From positions 4,497,001-4,561,000 of the forward strand of contig NZ_JAZHRR010000001.1 of assembly GCF_036924515.1 (NCBI RefSeq): a DNA stretch of 64,000 nt. The letters are read 5' to 3'. A model generated the notes under the pieces. The model had not been told where the DNA came from and did not search any database. It saw nothing but the letters and a program-made list of their open reading frames with translations. How positions within the stretch are numbered: the stretch's first letter is position 1; each line of letters starts with the position of its first letter. The stretch comes from Bradyrhizobium sp. AZCC 1610. GTDB lineage: Bacteria; Pseudomonadota; Alphaproteobacteria; Rhizobiales; Xanthobacteraceae. This document shows, in pieces, positions 7,781 to 16,724 of this stretch. A program made the translations under genes and the position numbers.

Positions 7781-8857
7781 ATGATAGGAAAACCGCCTGT
7801 TGCGCTGATCACCGGCGTCACCGGCCAGGACGGCGCCTATCTTGCCGAATATCTGCTCGGCCTCGGCTATGAGGTCCACGGCATCAAGCGGCGATCGTCC
7901 TCGTTCAACACCGCCCGCATCGACCACCTCTACCAGGATCCGCATTCCCGCAACGTGCCGTTCCTGCTGCACTACGGCGACATGACCGACTCGACCAATT
8001 TGATCCGGCTGATGCAGCAGATCAGGCCGACCGAGATCTATAACCTCGCCGCCCAGAGCCATGTCGGCGTCAGCTTCGAAAGCCCGGAATACACCGCCAA
8101 TGCCGACGCCATCGGCGTGCTGCGGCTCTTGGAGGCGATCCGCATTCTCGGCATGGAGAAGGAGACGCGGTTCTATCAGGCCTCGACCTCGGAACTCTAC
8201 GGTCTGGTCCAGGAGGTGCCGCAGAAGGAGACCACGCCGTTCTATCCGCGCTCGCCTTACGGCGTCGCCAAGCTGTACGGCTACTGGATCACGGTGAACT
8301 ACCGCGAGGCCTACGGCATCTATGCCTCGAACGGTATCCTGTTCAACCATGAGAGCCCGATCCGCGGCGAGACCTTTGTGACGCGCAAGATCACGCGCAG
8401 TGTCGCCCGCATCGAAACCGGCATCGATGAGGTGCTCTATCTCGGCAATCTCGAGGCCAAGCGCGACTGGGGCCATGCCCGGGATTACGTCGAGGGCATG
8501 CATAGGATATTGCAGGCGGACGCGCCCGACGATTTCGTGCTGGCGACCGGCGAGGCCCGTTCGGTGCGTGAGTTCGTCGAACTGGCGTTTGCTGAAGTCG
8601 GCCGCCGCATTGAATGGCGCGGCAAGGGTGTCGACGAGACCGGCGTCGACGCCAAGTCCGGCAAGACCTTGGTCCGGATCGATCCGGTCTACTTCCGGCC
8701 GACCGAAGTCGATCTTCTGGTCGGCGATGCCAGCAAGGCGCGCGAGAAGCTCGGCTGGCAGCCCAGGACGTCGTTCGCCCAGCTGGTCAAGGAAATGGTC
8801 GCGAGCGATCTCGATGACGCAAGGCGGGAGGTCGCCAATGGCAAGCCTTCCGTTTGA
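7781..8857 (+). CDS. gmd: GDP-mannose 4,6-dehydratase
   Basis: The 358-residue enzyme converts GDP-mannose to GDP-4-keto-6-deoxy-mannose. The NADP-binding [11 protein letters not shown] is at residues 11-21, STSELYG (Ser/Thr and Glu of the active site) at 135-141, and the catalytic Tyr160-x3-Lys164 in [10 protein letters not shown]. The [16 protein letters not shown] block near 204-219 is diagnostic of Gmd. The stop lies inside the next gene (fcl starts at 8838), giving a 20-base overlap and indicating translational coupling. With fcl it makes GDP-L-fucose (or a GDP-6-deoxy-talose/rhamnose if fcl has diverged) for the surface glycan. Confidence 0.96.
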   Translation: MIGKPPVALITGVTGQDGAYLAEYLLGLGYEVHGIKRRSSSFNTARIDHLYQDPHSRNVPFLLHYGDMTDSTNLIRLMQQIRPTEIYNLAAQSHVGVSFESPEYTANADAIGVLRLLEAIRILGMEKETRFYQASTSELYGLVQEVPQKETTPFYPRSPYGVAKLYGYWITVNYREAYGIYASNGILFNHESPIRGETFVTRKITRSVARIETGIDEVLYLGNLEAKRDWGHARDYVEGMHRILQADAPDDFVLATGEARSVREFVELAFAEVGRRIEWRGKGVDETGVDAKSGKTLVRIDPVYFRPTEVDLLVGDASKAREKLGWQPRTSFAQLVKEMVASDLDDARREVANGKPSV

Positions 8858-9845
8858 GCTGAAGGGCAAGACGGTCTACGTCGCCGGGCACCGCGGCATG
8901 GTCGGGTCTGCGCTGATGCGCCGGCTGGCGGCGGAAGATGTCGAACTGCTGACGGCGAGCCGCAGCGAGGCCGATCTGCGCGATCAGGCCGCGGTCAACA
9001 AATGGTTTGCCGCCAAGCGCCCGCAGGTGGTGTTTCTCGCCGCCGCCAAGGTCGGCGGCATCGTCGCCAACAACACGCTGCGCGCCGAATTTCTCTACGA
9101 CAATCTGGCGATTGCGGCGAATGTGATCCATGCGGCGCATGTCAACGGCGCCGAGAAGCTGATGTTCTTAGGCTCGTCCTGCATCTATCCGAAGCTGGCG
9201 CCGCAGCCGTTGCGCGAGGACTCGATGCTGACGGGGCCGCTGGAGCCGACCAACGAGCCCTATGCGATCGCCAAGATCGCGGGGATCAAGATGGTCGAGG
9301 CCTATCGCAGCCAGTATGGCGCCGACTTCATCAATGTGATGCCGACCAATCTGTACGGCAGCGGCGACAATTATCATCCCGAATACAGCCACGTCGTGGC
9401 CGCCCTGATCCGCCGCTTCCACGAGGCGAAGATGTCCGGCGCCAGGGAAGTCGTGGTCTGGGGCACCGGCACGCCGCGGCGCGAATTCCTCTATGTCGAC
9501 GATCTTGCCGATGCCTGCATCCATTTGATGAAGAGCTATTCCGGCGATGAGCTGGTCAATATCGGCACCGGCGAGGACATCACGATCGCCGAATTCGCCC
9601 GCGTGGTCGCGGCGACCGTCGGCTATGCCGGGGAAATAAGTTTCGACACTTCACGACCCGACGGCACCCCGCGAAAACTGCTGGACGTCAGCCGGCTGGC
9701 CAGGCTCGGCTGGCGCGCCAGCACGCCGCTGGAGGAAGGTATCAGACTCGTCTACAAAACATACCGAATGGAACAGTCGACAGATCGACTATCAGAGCTC
9801 CATATTTCAGACAGCCCTCACACATGCACAACTCTGCAAAGCTGA
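8838..9845 (+). CDS. fcl: GDP-L-fucose synthase
   Basis: Starting at the ATG at 8838, inside the end of gmd, gives 335 residues beginning [11 protein letters not shown]. It is an NADPH-dependent epimerase-reductase of the extended SDR type. The nucleotide site [10 protein letters not shown] has glycines at residues 17, 20 and 23, the catalytic SSCIYP is at 113-118, and YAIAK is at 142-146. It acts on the Gmd product to give GDP-L-fucose. The C-terminus runs some 20 residues past the usual YKTY end and overlaps the next gene by 22 bases, so the last residues may be non-essential. A longer upstream reading frame lies inside gmd and is not the gene. Confidence 0.95.
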   Translation: MASLPFELKGKTVYVAGHRGMVGSALMRRLAAEDVELLTASRSEADLRDQAAVNKWFAAKRPQVVFLAAAKVGGIVANNTLRAEFLYDNLAIAANVIHAAHVNGAEKLMFLGSSCIYPKLAPQPLREDSMLTGPLEPTNEPYAIAKIAGIKMVEAYRSQYGADFINVMPTNLYGSGDNYHPEYSHVVAALIRRFHEAKMSGAREVVVWGTGTPRREFLYVDDLADACIHLMKSYSGDELVNIGTGEDITIAEFARVVAATVGYAGEISFDTSRPDGTPRKLLDVSRLARLGWRASTPLEEGIRLVYKTYRMEQSTDRLSELHISDSPHTCTTLQS

Positions 9846-11059
9846 TCCTCGCTACTCAGTTCTATCCTCCGGATACGAGCACGACGGCGGTGTATCTGGG
9901 CAAGATCGCCGATACACTTGCGGCAGATAACCAGGTTGTCGTTATTTCCGCCACGCCCAACCCGGATTCGCTCAGCGCAGACCCGCGCAGCAATCCGGCC
10001 ATTGTCGAAATCAGAAACTGGAGCCCGCGCAAGTCCGCGCTCGTGCAACGCGCGGCGGCGGTATGCCTAGTGGCAGTGCGGATGTTCTTCTCGGTCTTGA
10101 GGCGAGCAACATCCAGCGACGTCGTCTTCTGCATAACGTCTCCTTTCACATTGCCTTACACCGTGCTTCTGGCGGCGAAACTGCGCGGCGCGGCCACGCT
10201 GCTCCTCATCCATGATCTCTATCCCGAAGCGCTCGAAGCGGCCGGCCTGATCCAATCCAGGTCCTTTGCAGCCCGGCTCATCCGTTCCGCCAACACGCTC
10301 CTGTTTCGAAGCCTGGACGCCGTCATCGTCATCGGACGCGATGTGCCGCCCCTGATCCTGAAGTATCCAGGCGTCAAACCGGACAAGCTTCACATCATCC
10401 CCAATTGGCCGCTGATCCCGATCGGATATCAGAAGATCGACCCATCCAGCCGTTTCCGCGCTCCGGATGCTTCCAAATTCATCGTCGGACTATCAGGCAA
10501 TCTGGGCTTTACCCACTCCCCTGCAACGGTGTTTGAAGCCGCAAAACTGCTGCAGTCGGAGAACGACATTCATTTCATCCTGTCCGGATGGGGCGTTGGC
10601 TGGAGAGAACTGAATGATCTGCTCGCGCAGGAAAAACTCGCCAACGTCACGATCCTGAGCCCGGTCCCCGAGGATGAGCTGATCGAGTTTCTGTCCGCGG
10701 CGGATCTTTGGGTCATACCCTATCGCCGAAATATCGCCGGCGTGTCGATTCCGAGCCGCCTCTACAACCTGTTGGCCGTCGGCCGGCCGTCCGTTGTCGC
10801 GTCAGAGGCAAATTCTGAAGGCGCCCTTGTGCTCGCCGAAGAGGCCATCGGATGGGTCGTGCCGCCCGAGGATCCGATAGAGCTTGCCCGGGCGATCCGG
10901 GAGGCTGCACGAGACCGTCAGGCGACGACCGAAAAGGGAATACGAGCGGTCAGCGTTGCCCACAAATACCGCGCAGAAGCTGCACTTGCGCTTTATCGCC
11001 GCGTCGTCAACGATGTCAGGCGGGCAAGGATGGACCGCAGAAGCGGTCAAACGAGCTGA
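9824..11059 (+). CDS. Glycosyltransferase family 4 protein
   Basis: The 411-residue GT-B fold protein resembles WcaI/WbuB-like transferases. The N-terminal domain has [17 protein letters not shown] (residues 8-24), the acceptor-side loop common in this subfamily. [14 protein letters not shown] lies near residue 129, and the nucleotide-sugar-binding C-domain has [11 protein letters not shown] near 223 and [17 protein letters not shown] near 305. It overlaps the end of fcl by 22 bases and is probably co-transcribed with gmd-fcl. It may use GDP-fucose or another NDP-sugar; the donor cannot be told from sequence. Confidence 0.9.
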   Translation: MHNSAKLILATQFYPPDTSTTAVYLGKIADTLAADNQVVVISATPNPDSLSADPRSNPAIVEIRNWSPRKSALVQRAAAVCLVAVRMFFSVLRRATSSDVVFCITSPFTLPYTVLLAAKLRGAATLLLIHDLYPEALEAAGLIQSRSFAARLIRSANTLLFRSLDAVIVIGRDVPPLILKYPGVKPDKLHIIPNWPLIPIGYQKIDPSSRFRAPDASKFIVGLSGNLGFTHSPATVFEAAKLLQSENDIHFILSGWGVGWRELNDLLAQEKLANVTILSPVPEDELIEFLSAADLWVIPYRRNIAGVSIPSRLYNLLAVGRPSVVASEANSEGALVLAEEAIGWVVPPEDPIELARAIREAARDRQATTEKGIRAVSVAHKYRAEAALALYRRVVNDVRRARMDRRSGQTS

Positions 11060-11240
11060 AGACGCCCTTGGCCGCAGATCTTTCTGCGGGTGAGCGTCAC
11101 GCACGGCTCGCCAAGACAGGCGGTGCCGTCGCGAACACGCTTACACAATTCGATTGCGAGCATAGGCTGGGCCCGGCACCTTGCCTGACCGAAAGGCTTG
11201 GGGTATCCACCGCCTGCTTTCCATACGGGAGAAACATGCG

Positions 11241-12554
11241 ATGTCGAGCACTGGCCAAACGCTTTACCGGCGCGCGCGCAAGGTCATGCCCGGCGGAACG
11301 CAATTGCTCTCCAAACGGCCCGAAATGTTCCTGCCCGAGCAGTGGCCGACCTATTTCAAGTCGGCCAAGGGGGCCGAAGTCGTCGATCTCGACGGCAAGA
11401 CCTATCTCGACATGAGCTATTGCGGCATCGGTGCCACTATCCTGGGCTTTGCCGATCCCGACGTCGACGCGGCGGTGAAGACCGCAATCGACATGGGCTC
11501 GATGTCGACGCTAAATTGCGCGGAGGATATCGAGCTCGCGGAACTCCTGGTCGAGCTGCATCCCTGGGCGGACATGGTCCGCTTCGGCCGCGCCGGCGGC
11601 GAAGCGATGGCGATCGCGATCCGAATCGCGCGTGCGGCCACCGGCCGCGACATGGTGGCATTCTGCGGCTATCACGGCTGGCACGATTGGTATCTCAGTG
11701 CCAATCTCGGCGAGACCACCGCACTCGACGGCCACCTGCTGCCGGGCCTCGACACCAAGGGCGTGCCGCGCGGTCTCGCCGGGTTGATGCATCCGTTCCA
11801 CTTCAACAAGCTCGACGAGATCGAGGCGATCGTTGCCGCGAACGGCGAGCGGCTCGCCGCGATCGTGATGGAGCCGGTGCGCTCCAGCGAGCCCGAGCCC
11901 GCCTTTATCAAGGGCATCCGCGCACTCGCCAACCGCTGCGGCGCGGTGCTGATCTTCGACGAGGTGACGTCGGGCCTTCGCATCAATTCCGGCGGCGCGC
12001 ACCTCGCCTATGGCGTCGACCCCGACATCGCGGTGTTCGCCAAGGCCATCGCCAACGGTTTTCCGATGGCGGCGATCGTCGGCCGGGCATCGGTGATGGA
12101 TGCTGCGCAGGAAACCTTTGTCAGCTCGACCGCCTGGACCGAGCGCGTCGGACCGGTCGCAGCCCTTGCCACTCTGCGCAAGCATCGCGAGCAGAATGTC
12201 GCCAGGCATCTGATGCGGATCGGCACCCGCCTTCAGAAGGGCTGGACCGAGGTGTCACAGGCAACCGGCCTGCCGGTGCATGTCTCCGGCATTTCGCCGC
12301 TCGGGCATTTCGCCTTCGATCTGCCTGACGCCCAGGAGGTGCGTACATTGTTCACGCAGATGATGCTCGACCGCGGCATTCTAGCCACCGGCTCGTTCTA
12401 CGCGATGTGGACGCATACCGACGCCCATGTCGACCGCTATCTGGAAACCGTGAACGAGGTGTTCCGCGAGCTGCGCACCGCAGTGGAGCAGAAGGCCGTC
12501 AAGCAATTGCTGCGCGGCCCGGTCGCCCATTCCGGGTTCAAGCGTCTGACCTGA
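11241..12554 (+). CDS. Class III (glutamate-1-semialdehyde-like) PLP aminotransferase
   Basis: ATG at 11241, preceded by GGGAGAA, gives 437 residues; a longer reading from 11181 lacks family sequence. The fold-type I landmarks are FDEVTSG at 239-245 (Asp for the pyridine ring) and Lys268 in AVFAKAIANGF (Schiff base). YHGWHDW is at 144-150. The usual NSGTEA phosphate loop reads RAGGEAMAIAIRIAR, so the substrate is probably not glutamate semialdehyde. Relatives in glycan loci act on sugars or activated small amino compounds. The stop touches the stop of the convergent acyltransferase (shared TGATCA). It could supply an amino donor or modify a keto sugar; this is inference. Confidence 0.85.
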   Translation: MSSTGQTLYRRARKVMPGGTQLLSKRPEMFLPEQWPTYFKSAKGAEVVDLDGKTYLDMSYCGIGATILGFADPDVDAAVKTAIDMGSMSTLNCAEDIELAELLVELHPWADMVRFGRAGGEAMAIAIRIARAATGRDMVAFCGYHGWHDWYLSANLGETTALDGHLLPGLDTKGVPRGLAGLMHPFHFNKLDEIEAIVAANGERLAAIVMEPVRSSEPEPAFIKGIRALANRCGAVLIFDEVTSGLRINSGGAHLAYGVDPDIAVFAKAIANGFPMAAIVGRASVMDAAQETFVSSTAWTERVGPVAALATLRKHREQNVARHLMRIGTRLQKGWTEVSQATGLPVHVSGISPLGHFAFDLPDAQEVRTLFTQMMLDRGILATGSFYAMWTHTDAHVDRYLETVNEVFRELRTAVEQKAVKQLLRGPVAHSGFKRLT

Positions 12555-13220
12555 TCAGGCGTCTACCCCGAAAATATCGCGCCTCACGTTGCGCGACGTC
12601 GGCGAGCGCGCGGCCTTCGGATAGATGCCGTGCAGCACGCTGTCGGCGGCGAGCGCGCCGCCATCAATGATGATCGCTCCGGTCGACACGAAGGTGTTAT
12701 TGCCGATGGCGGTCTTCCCGATCACGCGGCTGCCGCCATACATCACGATGCCGCGGCCGAACGACGGATAGTCGTTCTCGAGGTTCGCGCCGACCGTGCA
12801 GTTGTGATAACAGATGAAGTAATCTGAATAGTTCGCACGGCCGAGCACGGTGCCGACCGGATGCTGGACCGCGAACACGTCGGGCAGCTCGACCTCATAG
12901 AACGCATCCAGCGCGTGCAGCGCCTTGTTGAGCGCATAGGCCTTGTCGGCGATGGGATGGCCGGGCCGCTCGCGGAACGCGCTGTTTGCGAGATAGTAGA
13001 GAAAGATCGCGTATTGGTCGGAGTGCCAATGCGAAAAACGCGCTTCGCCATCGGCGAAAAAGCCTTTCAGCCTGACGCGCGAGAAGCAATGTTCGATCCG
13101 GCCAAGCGCGAGATCGACGAAATTCGGCAAGTCGCCGAGATCGGCGCCATCCGGAAACAGGTTCTCGAACTGCTTCCGCACATAGCCGGCGAGGTCATTG
13201 CGCTGAAGCGAGAGCTGCAC
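12555..13220 (-). CDS. Serine-acetyltransferase-like hexapeptide acyltransferase
   Basis: Starting at GTG 13220, five bases after the hisF2 stop, gives 221 residues; the longer frame runs backward into hisF2 in a wrong frame. The N-terminal 110 residues are helical (DLALGRIEHCF, FLYYLANSAF). From residue 120 (VQHPVGTVLG) a left-handed beta-helix follows with hexapeptide repeats such as VIGKTAIGNNTFVSTGAIIIDGG. This is the layout of CysE-like enzymes, but sited at the end of a nonulosonate/amidotransferase operon. An O- or N-acyl transfer to the sugar, or production of an acetylated helper metabolite, is plausible. Acyl donor and acceptor are unknown. Confidence 0.82.
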   Translation of the reverse strand: MQLSLQRNDLAGYVRKQFENLFPDGADLGDLPNFVDLALGRIEHCFSRVRLKGFFADGEARFSHWHSDQYAIFLYYLANSAFRERPGHPIADKAYALNKALHALDAFYEVELPDVFAVQHPVGTVLGRANYSDYFICYHNCTVGANLENDYPSFGRGIVMYGGSRVIGKTAIGNNTFVSTGAIIIDGGALAADSVLHGIYPKAARSPTSRNVRRDIFGVDA

Positions 13221-13224
13221 GGTA

Positions 13225-14001
13225 CTAGTTCCTGCTGCTGGAGCTCGCCCGCACCTCGAGGCCGCGCGAGAAGAGATGGCTGCGCAGCTTGATCGGGCTG
13301 TGATCGGTGAAGAGGAACATCGAAGAGATCGCCACTGCGGACGCGCCGGCCTCCAGCGCATCGATCGCATGCTGCAGTGAGCCACAGCCACCGGAGACGA
13401 TCAAGGGCACGCCCAGCACGTTTGCAGCCCTGTGGATCATGTCGAGGTCGTAACCGCTCATGGTACCGTCGCGATCGATGGAACCGAGCAGCACCTCGCC
13501 GCAATGCAGGTCCTCACAGCGCCGCGCCCATTCGATCGGGTCGAGGGCCGCATGCTCGCGGCCGCCGTCGATGAAAACGCTGGCGTGGTTGGGGCTGATC
13601 TTCTTGTAATCGATCGACACCGTGATGCATTGGTCGCCGAACACCCGCGCCGCGTCGCGGACGAATTCGGGACGCCGCACCGCTTCCGAATTGACCGAAA
13701 CCTTGTCGGCGCCGGCGCGCAGCAGCATGTTGACTTCTTCAAGCGTCTTGACTCCGCCGCCGACCGTGAATGGCATGAAGATCTCTTCCGACATCCGCTC
13801 GATGATATCGACCACGCGGCTGCGCGAGGCTTCGCTCGGCACGATGTCGAGCACGATCAACTCGTCGACGCCGTAGTCGTTATAGACTTTTGCGGTCGTC
13901 ACCGGATTGCCGGCGGCACGCTCGTTTTCGAAGAAGCGGACATATTTGACGAGCCTGCCGTCGCGCAGCAGGAATTTCGGGATAAGGCGCTTCTTCAGCA
14001 T
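13225..14001 (-). CDS. hisF2: HisF-like glycan amidotransferase cyclase-type subunit (HisF2)
   Basis: The 258-residue TIM barrel is related to imidazole glycerol-phosphate synthase HisF. It starts MLKKRLIPKFLLRDGRLVK. It aligns without gaps to the histidine enzyme, and catalytic Asp11 is Leu here, while the second Asp in SIDRDGTMSGYD is kept. With hisH2 and a WbpG/PseA-like ligase it forms the set that delivers ammonia to N-acetyl sugars to make acetamidino groups in Pseudomonas and Legionella-type glycans. It would use glutamine-derived ammonia channelled from HisH2. A role in histidine synthesis is unlikely given the Asp loss and context. Its stop is 13 to 15 bases from the hisH2 gene direction of travel, indicating one operon. 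Confidence 0.88.
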   Translation of the reverse strand: MLKKRLIPKFLLRDGRLVKYVRFFENERAAGNPVTTAKVYNDYGVDELIVLDIVPSEASRSRVVDIIERMSEEIFMPFTVGGGVKTLEEVNMLLRAGADKVSVNSEAVRRPEFVRDAARVFGDQCITVSIDYKKISPNHASVFIDGGREHAALDPIEWARRCEDLHCGEVLLGSIDRDGTMSGYDLDMIHRAANVLGVPLIVSGGCGSLQHAIDALEAGASAVAISSMFLFTDHSPIKLRSHLFSRGLEVRASSSSRN

Positions 14002-14014
14002 CGCAGGCTAATTT

Positions 14015-14653
14015 TCAAGGATTCCAGCGCAGGAAATTGCTCATCAGCTCGATCCCGCTGTCCTGGCTCTTCTCGGGGTGGAACTGAGTGGCGGCGATAT
14101 TGTCTTTTGCGATGATCGCGGTCACGGACTGACCGTATTGTGCAAAGCCTACGACGTCGCCCGAGTTATTGCAGCGCATGGCGAAGGAGTGCACGAAATA
14201 GAATGCGAGATTGCTCTCGCGGATACCGGCCAGGATCGGATGGTCGCGCTCCCTGGCCACCATGTTCCAGCCCATATGCGGGATCTTCAGCGCAGGATCG
14301 TTCGGCATCAGGCGCACGACATCGGCATCGAACCAGCCGAGCCCGCGATGCAGGACGCCGTCATCGGCATGCTCTTCCGAAGACTGCGCCAGCAATTGCA
14401 TGCCGAGGCATACGGCCAGGAACGGCTTGCCCTTTTCACGGACGTGAAGTTCAAGCAACTCGTCGATGCCGCGGGCGCGGATGTTGAGCATGGCGTCGCC
14501 GAAGGCGCCGACACCGGGCAGGATCACATGCGATGCATCGGCGATCGCGTCGGCGTCGTGGGTCACAATCGGATTGTAGCCGCAGTACTCGACGGCATTG
14601 CGGACCGATCGCACATTGTTGATGCCGTAGTCGACGATCGCAACGTCTGACAT
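14015..14653 (-). CDS. hisH2: HisH-like glutamine amidotransferase subunit (HisH2)
   Basis: The 212-residue class I glutamine amidotransferase has the nucleophile Cys82 in FLAVCLGMQLL and the His192 and Glu194 of the triad in TQFHPEKSQ, with the oxyanion loop PGVGAF at 46-51. The triad is intact, so glutaminase activity is expected. It is transcribed just before hisF2 and after the PseA/WbpG-like gene, the arrangement found in loci that make amidino sugars. Ammonia would pass through HisF2 to the ATP-PPase subunit. The gap to hisF2 is 13 bases. Confidence 0.92.
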   Translation of the reverse strand: MSDVAIVDYGINNVRSVRNAVEYCGYNPIVTHDADAIADASHVILPGVGAFGDAMLNIRARGIDELLELHVREKGKPFLAVCLGMQLLAQSSEEHADDGVLHRGLGWFDADVVRLMPNDPALKIPHMGWNMVARERDHPILAGIRESNLAFYFVHSFAMRCNNSGDVVGFAQYGQSVTAIIAKDNIAATQFHPEKSQDSGIELMSNFLRWNP

Positions 14654-14695
14654 CGCCTTAGCTCCCCCGCCGCTACCCCAGCGCCGCTGATAAAA

Positions 14696-15874
14696 TCACC
14701 CCTTGCCGCCGATTTCGACACCCGGATGGTTCGGCCACGGCACCGAGGTCCGGTCCCACTTGTCCATGTCAGGCATTTTCCTGCCCGGCTCCACCGCGTT
14801 TGGGGAAAACTGCCACGGGCTGACCTCGTGCTTGATCGCGATGCCAAGGAACTGTTCTTCAGTGAGCTGCAGATAATCCAGGAACAGGTCGAGGCTCGGC
14901 GGCCGCTTGCCGTCGAATTCCCGCACCAGCGCCTCGCCCTCCTCGCGGGTCATGCGCTTGTTGCGGATATCGATATTGGCGAGATGGTTGGTGCGTCCCA
15001 TGCCGCGCTTGATGTATTTCAAATAGTCGCGCACGCCCTGGAAGAAGCATTCGATCTTCTCGTAGTCGTATTCCGGTGGGATGCCCTCGACTTCCTGGCC
15101 TTTCCAGCCGAGCTCGCGCTTGATGATCTCGACGTGCTTCTTGGTGTCCCACTTGATGTAGCTGCCGAGGCATATCGAGCGGCACTTGATCCGCATCAGT
15201 TCCTTGCGCGGCGGATAGACGAACGGATACAGGTCGCGCTTGGCGACGCGGCCGCCCAAAAATTCGTACATGTCGTCGGCGGTGATGCCGAGGTTCATGG
15301 CGCGGTTGAAGCGCTTCTCGTCGACCTCTTCCATCTCGTCGTAGGAATAGAACGACTGGTATTCGGCAAGGCTCTCGCCCCAGAACAACAGCGGCGTCTC
15401 GTAGCGGATCGCGATCTGCATGGTGTGGGCGTAGATGCCGGTATGGCAATGCCAGCAAAAATCGCCGCGGCGCTTGAGCGATTCCAGCATCAGCTCGCGG
15501 ACGACATGCCAGTTCGGGGTGAAGTTCAGCACGTCGACGCCGAGCTGCTTGAACACGCTGGTGTTGTTCTCTTCGATCAGCGGACGATAGAACCAATGGT
15601 CGAAGCGCACCACCAGCGGCTTCAGGCCCAGCTTCTTCACCACGTACCAGAGCTGGAAAACGCTGTCCTTGCCGCCGGAATAGGGAACGATGCAGTCGTA
15701 AAGACCCTTGTCGCGGTATTGCGCGACAAGCTCCATCATCTGGGCATGGCGCTCATCCCAATTGATCTGGGTGTCGCGAACTTCAATCTGCGCGCAAACG
15801 CTGCAGGATCCGTGGTCGTCGAACGACGTTGCCTCTGCCGTTTCCGGCAGCAGACACTTGCTACAGCTCAACAT
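14696..15874 (-). CDS. N-acetyl sugar amidotransferase, PseA/WbpG family
   Basis: ATG at 15874 gives 392 residues; an upstream start at 15931 would overlap the SDR gene. An N-terminal zinc-type cluster C4-x2-C7 ... C24-x2-C27 precedes an ATP-PPase loop SGGKDS at 66-71, and CWHCH lies near 154. In the known pathways such enzymes activate an N-acetyl group and replace its oxygen with ammonia from HisH/HisF, giving an acetamidino sugar (Pse5Ac7Am, Leg5Am7Ac or ManNAc3NAmA). Location directly after neuB-neuD-ptmE-ptmA-like genes favours a legionaminic-type substrate. The wbpB-D-E module 18 kb away leaves a WbpG-like role open. Confidence 0.9.
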   Translation of the reverse strand: MLSCSKCLLPETAEATSFDDHGSCSVCAQIEVRDTQINWDERHAQMMELVAQYRDKGLYDCIVPYSGGKDSVFQLWYVVKKLGLKPLVVRFDHWFYRPLIEENNTSVFKQLGVDVLNFTPNWHVVRELMLESLKRRGDFCWHCHTGIYAHTMQIAIRYETPLLFWGESLAEYQSFYSYDEMEEVDEKRFNRAMNLGITADDMYEFLGGRVAKRDLYPFVYPPRKELMRIKCRSICLGSYIKWDTKKHVEIIKRELGWKGQEVEGIPPEYDYEKIECFFQGVRDYLKYIKRGMGRTNHLANIDIRNKRMTREEGEALVREFDGKRPPSLDLFLDYLQLTEEQFLGIAIKHEVSPWQFSPNAVEPGRKMPDMDKWDRTSVPWPNHPGVEIGGKG

Positions 15875-15911
15875 TTCAAGAGTTCTCGCGGTTTCATGAT
15901 TTGCCGTGCCA

Positions 15912-16724
15912 TTACCACACGGTCCATCCACCGTCGACCGCCAGGCACTGGCCGGTCACGTATGCAGATAAATCGGTCGCCAAATAGGCCACGGCTCCCT
16001 TGAAGTCCTCCTCGCGTCCCATCCGCCCCAGCGGCGTGCGGGCGGTATAGCGGCTCAAAAACGGCTCCGGGGTGTCCCGAAACACGCCTCCCGGTGCGAT
16101 TGCGTTGACCCGGACGTGCGGCGCCAGGGTCGTGGAGAGCCAGCGGGTGGCTTGGATCAGCCCGCCCTTGCTGGCGGCATAGGCGGCGGGGTTGCCGAGG
16201 CTGGTGCCCTCATAGAGCCGCCAATCGGGCCCGGAGAGCCCATAAATCGAGGAAATATTGACGACGCTGCCGTGCCCGGAAGCCCTCAGGTCGGCCGCAG
16301 CGGCCTGAACCAGGACGAACGGGGCTGTCAGATTGACCTCGAGCGCCCTCCTCCAGGTCTTGTCCGACTGCTGTTCGAAGGGAACCGCCCAGCCCTCCAG
16401 GCCGCTGGTTCCGACGAAGGCCGCGCAATTAACGATGATATCGATCCGCCCAAAACGTCCGCGGACCTGGCGGGGCAGATCGCGCACCTGGTCGGACTGC
16501 TCCAGGTCGCAGGCAAAGCCCGCGGCGGGGGCGGTCCAGCGCCCGCTCAACTCGTCGGCGGCCGCCGCGGCGCCGGGCTGCGAAAGGTCGACGACGGCGA
16601 CGCTGGCCCCAAGCTCGGCCAGCGCATCGCCGATCGCCCTGCCGATATGGCCGGCGCCCCCCGTGACCAGCGCAACCCGCCCGTCGAGCGACATCAATTC
16701 GCGCAAGGAGCGGTCGGTGCTCAC
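15912..16724 (-). CDS. SDR oxidoreductase, PtmA-like
   Basis: The 270-residue classical short-chain dehydrogenase has TGGAGHIG at 21-28, the NCAA motif at 99-102, Ser158/159 in NISSIYG, and the catalytic Tyr182-x3-Lys186 in YAASKGG. Its start overlaps the end of the nucleotidyltransferase by 4 bases (ATGA), so the pair is translationally coupled. In Campylobacter PtmA is an SDR next to PtmE that is needed for legionaminic acid precursor supply, and the gene pairing here is the same. The exact reaction of PtmA-type SDRs is not settled; this is assignment by context. Confidence 0.85.
   Translation of the reverse strand: MSTDRSLRELMSLDGRVALVTGGAGHIGRAIGDALAELGASVAVVDLSQPGAAAAADELSGRWTAPAAGFACDLEQSDQVRDLPRQVRGRFGRIDIIVNCAAFVGTSGLEGWAVPFEQQSDKTWRRALEVNLTAPFVLVQAAAADLRASGHGSVVNISSIYGLSGPDWRLYEGTSLGNPAAYAASKGGLIQATRWLSTTLAPHVRVNAIAPGGVFRDTPEPFLSRYTARTPLGRMGREEDFKGAVAYLATDLSAYVTGQCLAVDGGWTVW

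Noticed and set aside
7781..8857. gmd as the dehydratase for the nonulosonate
   Set aside because: It has the specific GDP-mannose dehydratase sequence and is followed by fcl; a proper LegB is at 30468.
7739..8869. 376-residue ORF antisense to gmd
   Set aside because: The plus-strand gmd is unmistakable; the antisense frame is only open because of codon bias.
13225..14653. Histidine biosynthesis genes hisH/hisF
   Set aside because: Asp11 is lost in HisF, no other his genes are near, and the pair adjoins an amidotransferase and nonulosonate genes.
14726..16003. 425-residue plus-strand ORF over the amidotransferase
   Set aside because: It is antisense to the amidotransferase with its zinc cysteines and PP-loop, and has no family signal.
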